A stretch of 64,000 nt of DNA from JABCPE02 sp963516675 (GCA_963516675.1 CAUQBH010000010.1:21363-85362); one strand, 5' to 3'. Positions 27,108 through 34,891 are shown, numbered from the stretch's first letter. A program made the numbers and translations. Notes: generated from the sequence alone by a model not told the origin.

Positions 27108-27157
27108 TTTTTGCGATAAAATATTTGGATATATCGCAAAATACGATATATCTTTGC
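27108..27157. promoter_or_regulatory. early operator/promoter region
   Basis: Two overlapping palindromes lie between repressor and early operon. TTTTGCGATA (27109-27118) pairs with TATCGCAAAA (27132-27141), and GATATATCG (27128-27136) pairs with CGATATATC (27144-27152). The second covers a -7 box TATCTTTG (27149-27156), with a TTTG about 20 bp before it. Repressor bound to one pair and the Ner-like protein to the other would give a lysis-lysogeny switch. The symmetry is seen; the protein assignments are inference. Confidence 0.75.
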
Positions 27158-27182
27158 ACCAACAAAAGGAACAATAAAGACA

Positions 27183-27398
27183 ATGGACAAAAGTAAGCAA
27201 AAAAGAGAAAAATACCACCCATTAGCAGTAAATAAAATTGCAGAAATGTACGGGTTCTCTGCCAGATATGTTCGCCAAATCCTAAAAGGCGACCGCAAGG
27301 GGCTGATGGCAGACAATGTACTAAGAGACTACAAGGAGCTTTGCAAGAAAATAGACCAAGCTACAGAACAAGCAGTGGAAAACATTATAAACCAATAG
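27183..27398 (+). CDS. early HTH regulator (Ner/Cro-like)
   Basis: A 71-aa basic protein with a helix-turn-helix (AVNKIAEMYGFSARYVRQILKGDRKG, given here only as the region about 15-40). Recognition-helix residues SARYVRQ are followed by a short helical tail. It is the first gene of the rightward early operon, directly opposite the repressor, which is where Mu-like phages carry Ner. It probably represses the early and repressor promoters after infection. Confidence 0.75.
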   Translation: MDKSKQKREKYHPLAVNKIAEMYGFSARYVRQILKGDRKGLMADNVLRDYKELCKKIDQATEQAVENIINQ

Positions 27399-27400
27399 AT

Positions 27401-27559
27401 ATGAAACGAATATTAAAAAAACTTCTCGCACCTGTGATACGAGAAGTAGCAGATGAGAGACTTAAAGAGCTTTGTTATTATCCTTCTCTTTCTCCTCAAG
27501 AAGTAAAGAAAGTTGTTGAAAATGCTTTTGAAACTCTTCTCTTAAAGCATCAGAAGTAA
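27401..27559 (+). CDS. small early phage protein
   Basis: A 52-aa protein starting at ATG 27401, two bases after the preceding stop, so translationally coupled. Helical, with an amphipathic C-terminal half (SPQEVKKVVENAFETLLLKHQK region). No family recognised. Confidence 0.55.
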   Translation: MKRILKKLLAPVIREVADERLKELCYYPSLSPQEVKKVVENAFETLLLKHQK

Positions 27560-27575
27560 ATTCGTTAGAGTTTTC

Positions 27576-27686
27576 TTACAATTTTTTCAGAGCATCAATA
27601 TAGGTTTCAAGATAATTACCTTTTTTCAAAATAAGGCTTTCAAGAATATTAACACGAGCTTCAAGATAAATTAATTTTTCGTCCAT
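27576..27686 (-). CDS. possible 36-aa leucine-rich peptide
   Basis: A frame on the minus strand reading MDEKLIYLEARVNILESL and ending ALKKL, with regular hydrophobic heptads that would form a coiled coil. It is antisense to the early operon between two early genes. The composition favours a real small protein, but no promoter is obvious. Confidence 0.4.
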   Translation of the reverse strand: MDEKLIYLEARVNILESLILKKGNYLETYIDALKKL

Positions 27687-27729
27687 ACGATTTGATTTTT
27701 AGTTAGCAACTACAAAGGTATGGATTTCC

Positions 27730-27769
27730 TCCCGAAAAGCATACACTCTGAGGCAGGTACAGAGCGGGA
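27730..27769 (+). ncRNA. tRNA-like minihelix element A (degenerate)
   Basis: A 5-bp closing stem TCCCG/CGGGA, an 11-nt connector, and a 19-nt hairpin CTCTG...CAGAG stacked directly on the 3' closing strand, followed by ACAAAATA. The architecture is identical to elements B (28311) and C (33874), but the loop (GGCAGGT) does not match the T-loop consensus. It lies 22 bp before the ATG at 27792. Confidence 0.5.
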
Positions 27770-27791
27770 ACAAAATATAAAACAATAGATT

Positions 27792-27938
27792 ATGAAAAAT
27801 ATCATTTGGGCAAAAAGGATAAAGGAATACAGCGGGATATACATTTTTTACTGCATTCATTTTATCATTCTGAGCAGGTGGCACTATCACTGGCACTACC
27901 GCACTGACTACAACCCTAGATATTTTCAAGAAGATTAA
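27792..27938 (+). CDS. small early phage protein
   Basis: A 48-aa frame, basic and aromatic (WHYHWHYRTDY), with a short hydrophobic stretch (IYIFYCIHFIIL). It follows minihelix element A by 22 bp. No family recognised; support is limited to position and composition. Confidence 0.4.
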   Translation: MKNIIWAKRIKEYSGIYIFYCIHFIILSRWHYHWHYRTDYNPRYFQED

Positions 27939-27960
27939 AACAACTTTAAATATTATTTAA

Positions 27961-28176
27961 ATGGACTTTAAAATAAAAAGCCAATTATTAGAAAACGGCG
28001 CACCCAGATTAGTTGATATAGAGATAGAAAACCTTGACCTCTCTAATGATAAAGAGGTAGAAAAGATAATAATGGAGATTAAATCTATGGCTTCGTGCTT
28101 AAAGACTGTATCTGCTGTAAAAACAGATGAGAATTTCCTTGATGAGTCCTTTTCTCACCATTTACAAGGAAAATAA
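27961..28176 (+). CDS. small early phage protein
   Basis: A 71-aa acidic protein (MDFKIKSQLLENGAP...) without recognised domain. It starts 22 bp behind the previous frame. Its 3' end overlaps the convergent gene 28085-28267 by 92 bp, so the two messages could pair as antisense RNAs. Confidence 0.55.
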   Translation: MDFKIKSQLLENGAPRLVDIEIENLDLSNDKEVEKIIMEIKSMASCLKTVSAVKTDENFLDESFSHHLQGK

Positions 28177-28267
28177 CAACGGTGTCGTCTCTTAATATCT
28201 GAAAATGTGCAATTTGATAAGCATTAAGGTAAATTTCTTGACCTACATAATTGATTTTAATAAACAT
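28085..28267 (-). CDS. small beta protein, FlbD/LytTR-like fold
   Basis: A 60-aa protein read from ATG 28267. The pattern INYVGQEIYLNAYQI...DDTVVIFLVNGEKR resembles FlbD-like or minimal LytTR domains with alternating beta strands. On the minus strand a TATATTTG box (28302-28295) lies about 28 bp upstream, so it is transcribed alone against the early operon. A regulatory role is possible; identity is uncertain. Confidence 0.55.
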   Translation of the reverse strand: MFIKINYVGQEIYLNAYQIAHFQILRDDTVVIFLVNGEKRTHQGNSHLFLQQIQSLSTKP

Positions 28268-28310
28268 ATCACTATAATTTTTGATTAGACAATACAAATA
28301 TAGTGATTTA

Positions 28311-28350
28311 TCCCGAAGGGCATACACTGGGGTTCAAGTCCCCAGCGGGA
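28311..28350 (+). ncRNA. tRNA-like minihelix element B
   Basis: TCCCG and CGGGA close a 40-nt element. After an 11-nt connector comes a hairpin with a 6-bp stem (CTGGGG/CCCCAG) and the 7-nt loop TTCAAGT, which fits the tRNA T-loop consensus TTCRANY. The hairpin abuts the 3' closing strand exactly as a T arm stacks on an acceptor stem. The 3' tail is ACAAAATA. It lies 28 bp before the transposase start. No D arm or anticodon arm is present. Confidence 0.6.
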
Positions 28351-28378
28351 ACAAAATAAAGATAATAAAGAAAGAATA

Positions 28379-30421
28379 ATGCCACACCAATGGGGTAACA
28401 TATTAGTAGTAACCAAGGACGAGCTTGTTCCGAAGTATTATAGTACTTATGATGCTTTACAAAAGTCTCTAAAAAGGTATGAAGACAAACCTTACGGAAT
28501 AAAGAAAGTCCAGTCGGGAGGTAACGGGCGCCAGCTGTTGGTAGACTTTGACAGTCTGCCAAAGGAGATACAGAACAGCATAGGCGACCCCCGTACGATG
28601 CACCACCCCCTGATGAAGTTCTGGGAGATAAATCCTGCAGCTACGGCATTCTACACCACCTACGAGTTTGAAGATGGCGATTACCTAAAAATAGAATACC
28701 AAGAAGAATATATCACTAACGCCAGCGTGCTGATAGCCCTGCTGAAACTGAAAGAAGAAAGGCTCTCGCTGAAAGGAGGTAAAAAAACAGGTATCATGGA
28801 AAGCCTAAGGATAGACCTAATCACTTTCAATGAATACCTGCCCAAAGTACACGGCAGAGCCCACACACTAGAGCTGGGCGACAGGCAGTTTTCAAGGGTA
28901 TTTAAAGAGTTTTTAAAAGGAGATGAAAAGGACTTTAATTTCGGAAGTCTAGTCTCTAAAAAACTAAAAAACAAACATGCTAAAATAATGACTGATGACA
29001 TGATAAAACTGCTGAATGATATGTTCGCAGGGCGAGAAACCAAACCGACAAGGACAGAGGTAGCAGATGAATATCAGGCATTTTTAGACGGCAGTGTAGA
29101 AATCTTCAACCACACCACAGGAGAAATCTACGACCATACCGACCGAAAGAGGTTTAAGCAGATTTCTGAAAACAGCATCATCGCTTGGCTGGGAAGATGG
29201 GAGAACAAGATAGGAACCTACGCAAAACGAAGTGGAGACCGCCAGAAGCTGATACAGCAGTTCGTGCCGTATCACAGTCTGGACAAAGTGAAAGAAGCAG
29301 GAGTGCTCATCTCCATAGATGACAGACAGCCTCCATTCTTCTATGATAAGAGCAAAAGGCTGTGGTTCTATATGGGAATAGACCTAGGCTCGGAAGCATG
29401 GACTACATGGGTATACGGAGAAACCAAGGAGGGACTTATCCTAAACTTCTACCGCCAGATGGTAAGGAACTACACCGAATGGGGCTTTAACCTGCCTCTC
29501 GGTCTGGAATGCGAAAGCGCTTTGAATGCATCATTTAGAGATACTTTCTTGAAAAACGGGGCGATGTTTGACAATGTGAGAATAGAAGCCAACAAGGCAA
29601 GAGCAAAACATGTAGAGCGGTATTTCGGAAAACTGCGATATGAGTTTGAAAAAGACAAAGAGGGCTGGCTCGGAAGACCCTTTGCAAGGAAAGAAGACAA
29701 CCAAAAGGGACCCGAAGGAGATATTATTCTACCAAAGGAGCAAATCATAATGAACTCCTTATATGATATACAAAAATGGAATAATATGGAGCACAGCCGC
29801 CACGAAGGTAAAACACGCTGGGAAGTCTTCACAGAGATGCAGAGCAAGGAAACCAAACCTACCAACTGGAGAGCGATACTCCCTTATCTAGGCTACAATA
29901 CCAAAACATCTTGTAATGCTGGGATAGTAAAATTTAGAAGCAGTGAGTATCTGCTGGGACTTTCGGGAGAAATCGCACTCGGAGAGGATTTGATAAGGCT
30001 GATGAAATATATAGAAGGAAAGAGCTTTGAGGTTTTCTGGCTGGATGGGAACGATGGAGAGGTACTAAAAGCGATGGTCTATTATGATGATATGCTTATC
30101 TGTGAACTGCTTCCGAAACCTACCTACAGCCGTGCTTATCATGAACTAGACGATACAGGAAAAATCAACCGACAAATAATGTCTGCATATGAAAACACTG
30201 TAAACGCCTACATGAGAGACAGAAAGAATGATATAGACCGACTGACCGTTATAGACCGCCGAAGCAAAGTGCTGAATAACAAATTTGTCATTCCAGGTCT
30301 GGAAAGCTACACCCCTCGTGAAGAACCAGCTAAGAAGATAGAAACCGAAACCGAAGAAACAGAACAAATACCAATACAAACAGGAAGACTCTCAAAAGGG
30401 CTTTCAGCAAACTTTAGATAA
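28379..30421 (+). CDS. Mu-type DDE transposase
   Basis: A 680-aa transposase of the MuA class. The N-terminal 250 residues hold DNA-binding helices. The RNase H-like core (about 310-560) shows ISIDDRQPPF and FYMGIDLGS for the first Asp region, GLECESALN for the second and HVERYFGKLRYEFEK with the catalytic Glu. A beta-barrel-like region and a charged tail (TETEETEQIP) that could contact the MuB-like ATPase follow. It would bind the terminal sites at 25783 and 59654 and catalyse replicative transposition. Upstream is minihelix element B; the MuB-like gene follows after 13 bp. Confidence 0.93.
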   Translation: MPHQWGNILVVTKDELVPKYYSTYDALQKSLKRYEDKPYGIKKVQSGGNGRQLLVDFDSLPKEIQNSIGDPRTMHHPLMKFWEINPAATAFYTTYEFEDGDYLKIEYQEEYITNASVLIALLKLKEERLSLKGGKKTGIMESLRIDLITFNEYLPKVHGRAHTLELGDRQFSRVFKEFLKGDEKDFNFGSLVSKKLKNKHAKIMTDDMIKLLNDMFAGRETKPTRTEVADEYQAFLDGSVEIFNHTTGEIYDHTDRKRFKQISENSIIAWLGRWENKIGTYAKRSGDRQKLIQQFVPYHSLDKVKEAGVLISIDDRQPPFFYDKSKRLWFYMGIDLGSEAWTTWVYGETKEGLILNFYRQMVRNYTEWGFNLPLGLECESALNASFRDTFLKNGAMFDNVRIEANKARAKHVERYFGKLRYEFEKDKEGWLGRPFARKEDNQKGPEGDIILPKEQIIMNSLYDIQKWNNMEHSRHEGKTRWEVFTEMQSKETKPTNWRAILPYLGYNTKTSCNAGIVKFRSSEYLLGLSGEIALGEDLIRLMKYIEGKSFEVFWLDGNDGEVLKAMVYYDDMLICELLPKPTYSRAYHELDDTGKINRQIMSAYENTVNAYMRDRKNDIDRLTVIDRRSKVLNNKFVIPGLESYTPREEPAKKIETETEETEQIPIQTGRLSKGLSANFR

Positions 30422-30434
30422 AAAAATAATTGTT

Positions 30435-31331
30435 ATGGAAATATCAACAGAATTAAAAGAAGCCATCGCTCTTGCGATAATAGAAGGTAAAAGCCGATAC
30501 AGTGGTTCGGATAGTGCCTACGCTAAAACTCTCAATATCAATGGAGCAGTATTCAGCCGATTGAAAAAAGGCGAAAGAGACGGACTTCTGTCTCCTACCC
30601 AGTGGCTGACAATAGGAAGAAAACTAAATGTAACATTAGATAATGATAATTGGAACGCCGTAGAGACTGATGTTTATCTTGAGCTGCAAGATGATTTTAA
30701 CTACTGCCAGCAGAACTCAAAGTCTCTGATATTAGTAGATGACTGCGGAATAGGAAAGACTTTTTGTGCAAAGATATTGGTCTCTAAAATGCGAAATGCT
30801 TTCTATCTGGACGCTTCTCAGTTCAAAACAAAAAGGCTGTTCATAAAAGCCTTAGCAAGAGAAATAGGATGTGGAGATATAGGAAATTATAATGAAATCC
30901 TTACCAACCTAAAATACTACATCAATAACCTAGGGAAAGTATTTATCTGTATAGATGAAGCAGGAGATTTGGATTACGCAGCATTCTTGGAGCTGAAAGG
31001 ATTGATAAACGGAACCATTGGACGCTGTGGCTGGTATATGATGGGAGCCGATGGACTGAGAGCCAAAATACAGCGAGGCATCAACAATCACAAGGTAGGA
31101 TATAAAGAAATCTTTGACCGCTTCGCTTCCGAATTTAGAGGGATAACGCCAGATGTAAAAGAAGATAAAGTAAAATTCTATGAAAAGCTCTTTTATGATG
31201 TAGCAGTCCAGAACATGGAGGACAAGAGCAAGATAAACAGCCTTGTAAAAAAGTGTTTCACTAAAAAAGATAATGGAATAAAGAGCCTTAGATATTTAGA
31301 AACCTTAATAAAAATACAGAAAGCAGCATAA
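30435..31331 (+). CDS. MuB-like AAA ATPase, transposition target selector
   Basis: A 298-aa protein. An N-terminal helix-turn-helix (about 1-65, KTLNINGAVFSRLKKGE) precedes an AAA+ core with Walker A DDCGIGKTFCAK (about 101-112) and Walker B VFICIDEAGDLD (about 175). In Mu, MuB polymerises on DNA, chooses targets and protects phage DNA from self-insertion. The gene directly follows the transposase and overlaps the next ATPase gene by one base. Confidence 0.9.
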   Translation: MEISTELKEAIALAIIEGKSRYSGSDSAYAKTLNINGAVFSRLKKGERDGLLSPTQWLTIGRKLNVTLDNDNWNAVETDVYLELQDDFNYCQQNSKSLILVDDCGIGKTFCAKILVSKMRNAFYLDASQFKTKRLFIKALAREIGCGDIGNYNEILTNLKYYINNLGKVFICIDEAGDLDYAAFLELKGLINGTIGRCGWYMMGADGLRAKIQRGINNHKVGYKEIFDRFASEFRGITPDVKEDKVKFYEKLFYDVAVQNMEDKSKINSLVKKCFTKKDNGIKSLRYLETLIKIQKAA

Positions 31332-31960
31332 TGAAGGCATTAAGTGTAAAACAAGCCTATTCTAAGAAGTTTAAAAAGTTTGAATTTGAGGGGATTTGGC
31401 AGGAAGTATTTGGAAATCCAGAGACCACAGGAGGCTGGATAATCCACGGAGATGAGAAACAAGGGAAATCCACCTTTGCGCTGATGCTGGCAAACTACCT
31501 TACAAAGTTTGGAAAAGTCTTATATATCTCCGCAGAAGAGGGTATCAGTGAGCATTTCACAGGAGCAATGAAACGAATGGGTATCAATGACACCAATAAG
31601 AATTTTAAAATAATAGAATATGAAGAATGGGAGGATATAGAGGAAAGAATGAAGAAAAGACAATGTCAAAAAATCATCTTCATAGACAACATCACTAAGT
31701 ATGTAGATGAAATTACAAAAGCTAAGCTGAAAGAACTGATGATGAAACACCAGGATAAGCTGATAATTTTTGTAAGCCACGAGGAAAGAGGAATGCCAGA
31801 TACCGCAGCAGGAAGATACTGGCGAAAGATGAGCAAAATAATAGTACAAGCGAAAGGAATGCGAGTGACTGTTTTAGGAAGGTGTCCAGGTGGCAATATT
31901 ATGATAGACGAAGAAAAAGCCCTGCTGTATCACGGAACAGAACTAAAAGAAACCAATTAA
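31331..31960 (+). CDS. RecA/RadA-like P-loop ATPase
   Basis: A 209-aa ATPase with Walker A HGDEKQGKSTFAL (about 38-50) and Walker B KIIFIDNIT (about 113). The arrangement is RecA/KaiC-like and it has no helicase partner domain. It is the third gene of the transposition block, with overlapping start. It may help recombination or replication after transposition; the exact role is unknown. Confidence 0.8.
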   Translation: MKALSVKQAYSKKFKKFEFEGIWQEVFGNPETTGGWIIHGDEKQGKSTFALMLANYLTKFGKVLYISAEEGISEHFTGAMKRMGINDTNKNFKIIEYEEWEDIEERMKKRQCQKIIFIDNITKYVDEITKAKLKELMMKHQDKLIIFVSHEERGMPDTAAGRYWRKMSKIIVQAKGMRVTVLGRCPGGNIMIDEEKALLYHGTELKETN

Positions 31961-31971
31961 AAACACCAGTT

Positions 31972-32178
31972 ATGAATAGAGAAGACATTTTATTAAAAGT
32001 CTTGCAGTTTGACAGCCAATACGAACGGGTATTTACAGCCTTTGAAAGGATATATATCCAGTATGAGCGGGCGAAGATTTTGCAGGATGAAGAGTTTACC
32101 CAGCCCGAGAAGCTGGAGAAGAAAATAAACGATGTGTTCATGAGAACACTGCGGATAAAATGGAAACCTTATAACTAA
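31972..32178 (+). CDS. small early phage protein
   Basis: A 68-aa charged helical protein from ATG 31972, 11 bp behind the ATPase gene. No family recognised. Confidence 0.6.
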   Translation: MNREDILLKVLQFDSQYERVFTAFERIYIQYERAKILQDEEFTQPEKLEKKINDVFMRTLRIKWKPYN

Positions 32179-32195
32179 TTAAAAATAAATATACA

Positions 32196-32489
32196 ATGGT
32201 AATTTACGGAGCAATTAAAAACATCGGAGAGAAAGAGCAGATAAGCGAAACATTCTCCAAAGTAGAAGTAATGCTAGATACATCTACCTACGAACAAGGA
32301 ACAGGCAAAAAGTATGAGAATGCAGCCAAAGTACAATTTACAAATGATAACATTCAAAAGTTGGCAGATTTCAAACCAGGTCACCGAGTAAAAGTGTCTT
32401 TCAGCATCTATGGAAAAGAAGGTGTATCGAAAGATGGCAAACCTTACTTTATTCAAAACCTTAATGCATTTAAAATTGAAAAGATATGA
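32196..32489 (+). CDS. DUF3127-like OB-fold protein
   Basis: A 97-aa beta-rich protein. The pattern VIYGAIKNIGEKE, KYENAAKVQFTNDN, FKPGHRVKVSFSIYGKE and FIQNLNAFKIEKI matches the DUF3127 family of small OB-fold proteins, thought to bind single-stranded DNA. In this early operon it could serve replication. The family assignment is by pattern memory. Confidence 0.7.
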   Translation: MVIYGAIKNIGEKEQISETFSKVEVMLDTSTYEQGTGKKYENAAKVQFTNDNIQKLADFKPGHRVKVSFSIYGKEGVSKDGKPYFIQNLNAFKIEKI

Positions 32490-32662
32490 CAGAACTATTT
32501 GAGCCAGACCTTGAGGAGTTGGAAGTGATGATAAAAGAAATAGAGAAACAAATGGAAGAAGCGGAAAGCCTTGCCGAGTGGAGAGAACTACAGCACCAGC
32601 TGGATAAACTATTAGAAAAACAAAAAGAACTACTAGAAGAACAAGAAAAAGATATGTTATGA
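32486..32662 (+). CDS. small acidic coiled-coil protein
   Basis: A 58-aa Glu/Leu/Lys-rich coiled coil (ending KELLEEQEKDML). Its start overlaps the preceding stop (ATGA) and its stop overlaps the next start, so it is translationally coupled on both sides, which supports it as a real gene. Confidence 0.65.
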   Translation: MTELFEPDLEELEVMIKEIEKQMEEAESLAEWRELQHQLDKLLEKQKELLEEQEKDML

Positions 32663-32883
32663 TAACACTTATGATTTTATTATTAGCCCATGCTGTTTAT
32701 ATCTTGAAATTATTTGAAACATTCAGAAAGGAAAGCACTCTTTTAATAGCTTTAATAGGGCTTTTATTAAGTGCTGTTTGCTGGCGACAAGATATAATGT
32801 GGGGAATAGTTACCTTTACTTATACTTCATTCATATCTATTATATTGATAACCCTTTATTATGATGATATCGATGATTTATAA
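32659..32883 (+). CDS. small membrane protein
   Basis: A 74-aa protein with two or three hydrophobic helices (about 2-14, 25-41, 47-68) and an acidic end (YYDDIDDL). Coupled to the previous gene by a 4-bp overlap. A role in superinfection exclusion or membrane attachment is possible but not shown. Confidence 0.6.
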   Translation: MITLMILLLAHAVYILKLFETFRKESTLLIALIGLLLSAVCWRQDIMWGIVTFTYTSFISIILITLYYDDIDDL

Positions 32884-33022
32884 AATATTAGCAGTCGTAG
32901 TGTTGGCAATCTTACTCCAAAATTGCAAGACTGCGGATCCTTACAAAAACTTTAAAAAAGAAATCAGAACCAAAAAAATAAAAGATTATGACAGCAATAG
33001 ACATCACACAGCTCACGGATGA
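32873..33022 (+). CDS. possible 49-aa lipoprotein
   Basis: A frame overlapping both neighbours (11 bp with the previous gene, 35 bp with DUF3164) encodes MIYKILAVVVLAILLQNC, a good lipoprotein signal with Cys 18, then a short basic tail. Small phage lipoproteins often block superinfection or aid lysis. Support is the signal peptide and the operon position. Confidence 0.45.
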   Translation: MIYKILAVVVLAILLQNCKTADPYKNFKKEIRTKKIKDYDSNRHHTAHG

Positions 33023-33686
33023 GCAGAAAAAGACTTTACAAAACCAACTAAAAGAGGAGGAAAAAGCTAAGAAAGAGAAAAAAGCCCAAGATTTAAAAGC
33101 ATTAGAAGACTTGGCAGCAGGAACGGTGCCAACAATGTTTGAACTTCTTAAAAGCGTTTCGGATGATATTACAAAAATAAAGGAGGTCACTTTCCGAACT
33201 TTTGAAAATTACTTGAAACTGAAAATTGAGACAATGGGCATTAAGGCTAAAAACCAGCAAAGCCACACCATTACTCATGGAAAGCAAAGTATCAAGCTTG
33301 GCTACCGAATTACAGACGGCTACACCGATGAGGCAGGATATGGTTTGGAAATGGTGCACAAGTTCTTAGGGACATTGGTTAAGGATGAAAACTCTAAAAA
33401 ATTAGTAGCCTCTATTTATCGCCTTTTACAAAGAAACGGCAAAGGGGATTTGGATAGTAAAAAAGTTTTGGAACTAAGACAAATTGCCGATAGAGATTAT
33501 CCAGATACGGACTTTCAGAAAGGGGTGGAAATCATCCAGAACGCCTACAAACCGAAACTATCCAAATGGTTTATAGAAGCGTGGGAAGTAGATGGTGTAG
33601 GGATGGAAAGAAACCTGCCTTTATCTATGACCAGCGCAGAGCTTTCAAAGGATATTGATTTGAGTTTCCTGCTCCCACAAGAATAA
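32988..33686 (+). CDS. DUF3164 family phage protein
   Basis: A 232-aa protein characteristic of Mu-like phages. It has a charged N-terminal coiled coil (1-45), then THGKQSIKLGYRITDGYTDEAGYG, cited here as the region about 87-112, and a helical C-terminus (ILQNAYKPKLSKWFIEAW-like). Members lie near the transposase genes; a role in protection or replication is suspected, not proven. Confidence 0.85.
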   Translation: MTAIDITQLTDEQKKTLQNQLKEEEKAKKEKKAQDLKALEDLAAGTVPTMFELLKSVSDDITKIKEVTFRTFENYLKLKIETMGIKAKNQQSHTITHGKQSIKLGYRITDGYTDEAGYGLEMVHKFLGTLVKDENSKKLVASIYRLLQRNGKGDLDSKKVLELRQIADRDYPDTDFQKGVEIIQNAYKPKLSKWFIEAWEVDGVGMERNLPLSMTSAELSKDIDLSFLLPQE

Positions 33687-33715
33687 TTTAAATAACCTTT
33701 AAAAATAATTTAAAA

Positions 33716-33862
33716 ATGGATAAAATAGAAGAAATCACAGAAGCAGTAAAAGAGTTTTTCGAGAGAGAAACAAAAGAACTTAGCAAAGAAGAATATCAAG
33801 AAGTTTTGAGAGAACTTATCTCTAATTTAGAAATAATGTTGGACACTTCAGAAATGGATTAA
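33716..33862 (+). CDS. small acidic helical phage protein
   Basis: A 48-aa frame (MDKIEEITEAVKEFFERE... ending DTSEMD), strongly acidic and helical. It starts 29 bp after DUF3164 and is followed 11 bp later by minihelix element C. No family recognised. Confidence 0.5.
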   Translation: MDKIEEITEAVKEFFERETKELSKEEYQEVLRELISNLEIMLDTSEMD

Positions 33863-33873
33863 ATCCCAATCTT

Positions 33874-33913
33874 TCCGCACAGGCAGGCATCGGGGTTCAA
33901 GCCCCCGAGCGGA
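33874..33913 (+). ncRNA. tRNA-like minihelix element C
   Basis: TCCGC and GCGGA close a 40-nt element with an 11-nt connector and a 19-nt hairpin: 6-bp stem TCGGGG/CCCCGA, loop TTCAAGC. The loop matches the tRNA T-loop consensus. Closing-stem bases differ from element B but pair perfectly (compensatory changes), which argues for selection on structure. A GCAAAA tail follows. It lies 65 bp before the pseudoknot RNA. Confidence 0.6.
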
Positions 33914-33977
33914 GCAAAAAAATAATAGTTTTTTGAAATTTTCGGCAAAAAGTTATTGATATATCAGTTTAATTATG

Positions 33978-34123
33978 TATGTTTGCGTCGTTACATCCGT
34001 TGAGAGTAATTTCAACAAAAATTTTAACGAAATAGCCTAACCTATGGGTTGCATTACTGAAAGGTGTGCGTTCCTTCCTCTCGGACGGATGTAACACCCC
34101 TAAGGGTTAGGTGTGCAAACATA
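33978..34123 (+). ncRNA. structured leader with pseudoknot potential before Rha-like gene
   Basis: A 146-nt element. An outer stem (TATGTTTGC 33978-33986 with GCAAACATA 34115-34123, 9 bp) encloses an 11-bp stem (GTTACATCCGT 33990-34000 with ACGGATGTAAC 34085-34095). Inside, CCTAACC (34036-34042) can pair with GGTTAGG (34105-34111) across the second stem, a pseudoknot. Further small hairpins are possible (GTTGA/TCAAC). It ends 18 bp before the ATG at 34141. A cis-regulatory RNA, self-cleaving ribozyme or leader is plausible; the class is unknown to me. Confidence 0.6.
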
Positions 34124-34140
34124 TTAAAAGTTACAATATT

Positions 34141-34665
34141 ATGAATGCAACAGTAAAACCGCAAGTAATGAACTTGCAAGTAACCGCAGAATTGGCGGTT
34201 AATGTAATTCCAAGTGAGAATTACGAGTATCTAATGACTACCAAAGAGGTAGCAAAAGGCTATGGAACTTCAAAATACGCAGTATATAAAGCGTTGGAGC
34301 GACATAGTTCTGAAATGGTTGAAGGTAAGCACTTTATTAAAGGTGTAGACATTTCGTCCACACCTTTAAAAGATGGCTCAATTCAAGCGAATTCATTTCT
34401 ATTTACTAAACGAGGTATAGTCCGTTTAGGCTTCTTTATCAAATCAGAAAGGGCAAGATTATTTAGAGATTGGGCGGAGGAGCTTATTATCAAGGTTTCA
34501 GAAGAGAGAGAGAATTTAGTTTTAGAGCCTGTTCCTGCCATTTCTCAACAGAAGCGCAAGCACAACCGCCTTACCCCAAGCAGAATGGTAAGCATTTTGG
34601 CAGATGTAGCCAAAATAGAAGATAGCGCATTGAGATTAAGTTTAATCGAAAAACTGGGAGTGTAA
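34141..34665 (+). CDS. Rha/BRO-like phage regulatory protein
   Basis: A 174-aa protein. Residues about 30-115 look like the BRO/Rha N-terminal DNA-binding domain (LMTTKEVAKGYGTSKYAVYKAL, cited as its first helices; later LFTKRGIVRLGFFIKSERARLFRDW). A basic linker and a short helical tail follow. I start it at ATG 34141, because a GTG ten codons upstream lies inside the 3' strand of the structured leader. Such proteins often act as antirepressors or host-specific regulators. Confidence 0.75.
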   Translation: MNATVKPQVMNLQVTAELAVNVIPSENYEYLMTTKEVAKGYGTSKYAVYKALERHSSEMVEGKHFIKGVDISSTPLKDGSIQANSFLFTKRGIVRLGFFIKSERARLFRDWAEELIIKVSEERENLVLEPVPAISQQKRKHNRLTPSRMVSILADVAKIEDSALRLSLIEKLGV

Positions 34666-34880
34666 TGGAAAAGGAAGTAATTAAAAAAATGGAAAAATAC
34701 CTTGAGCAGCAAATCTATGCGGCGGAATTGGCAAAACGCCTCCGCCGCTTCAAGGTAGAAACTATCAAGATGATTTTAGAAATGGAAAATACTGATGGCG
34801 TTCGTATGGATTGGATAAGTGATGGTTATTATTACATCACAGAAATCTGTGAAATTTTAGACCCACAATTAGAAGACTAA
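34665..34880 (+). CDS. small early phage protein
   Basis: A 71-aa protein overlapping the previous stop by one base (TAATG), so coupled to it. It has a basic helical N-terminus and an acidic C-terminus (WISDGYYYITEICEILD). No family recognised. The terminator at 34892 follows. Confidence 0.65.
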   Translation: MEKEVIKKMEKYLEQQIYAAELAKRLRRFKVETIKMILEMENTDGVRMDWISDGYYYITEICEILDPQLED

Positions 34881-34891
34881 TATTATCAATA

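Noticed and set aside
27730..33913. Complete tRNA genes
   Set aside because: Only the closing stem and T-arm-like hairpin are present; no D arm, anticodon arm or seven-base acceptor stem can be formed.
34111..34140. GTG start for the Rha-like gene ten codons upstream
   Set aside because: It lies in the 3' strands of the structured leader; ATG 34141 is downstream of the RNA element.
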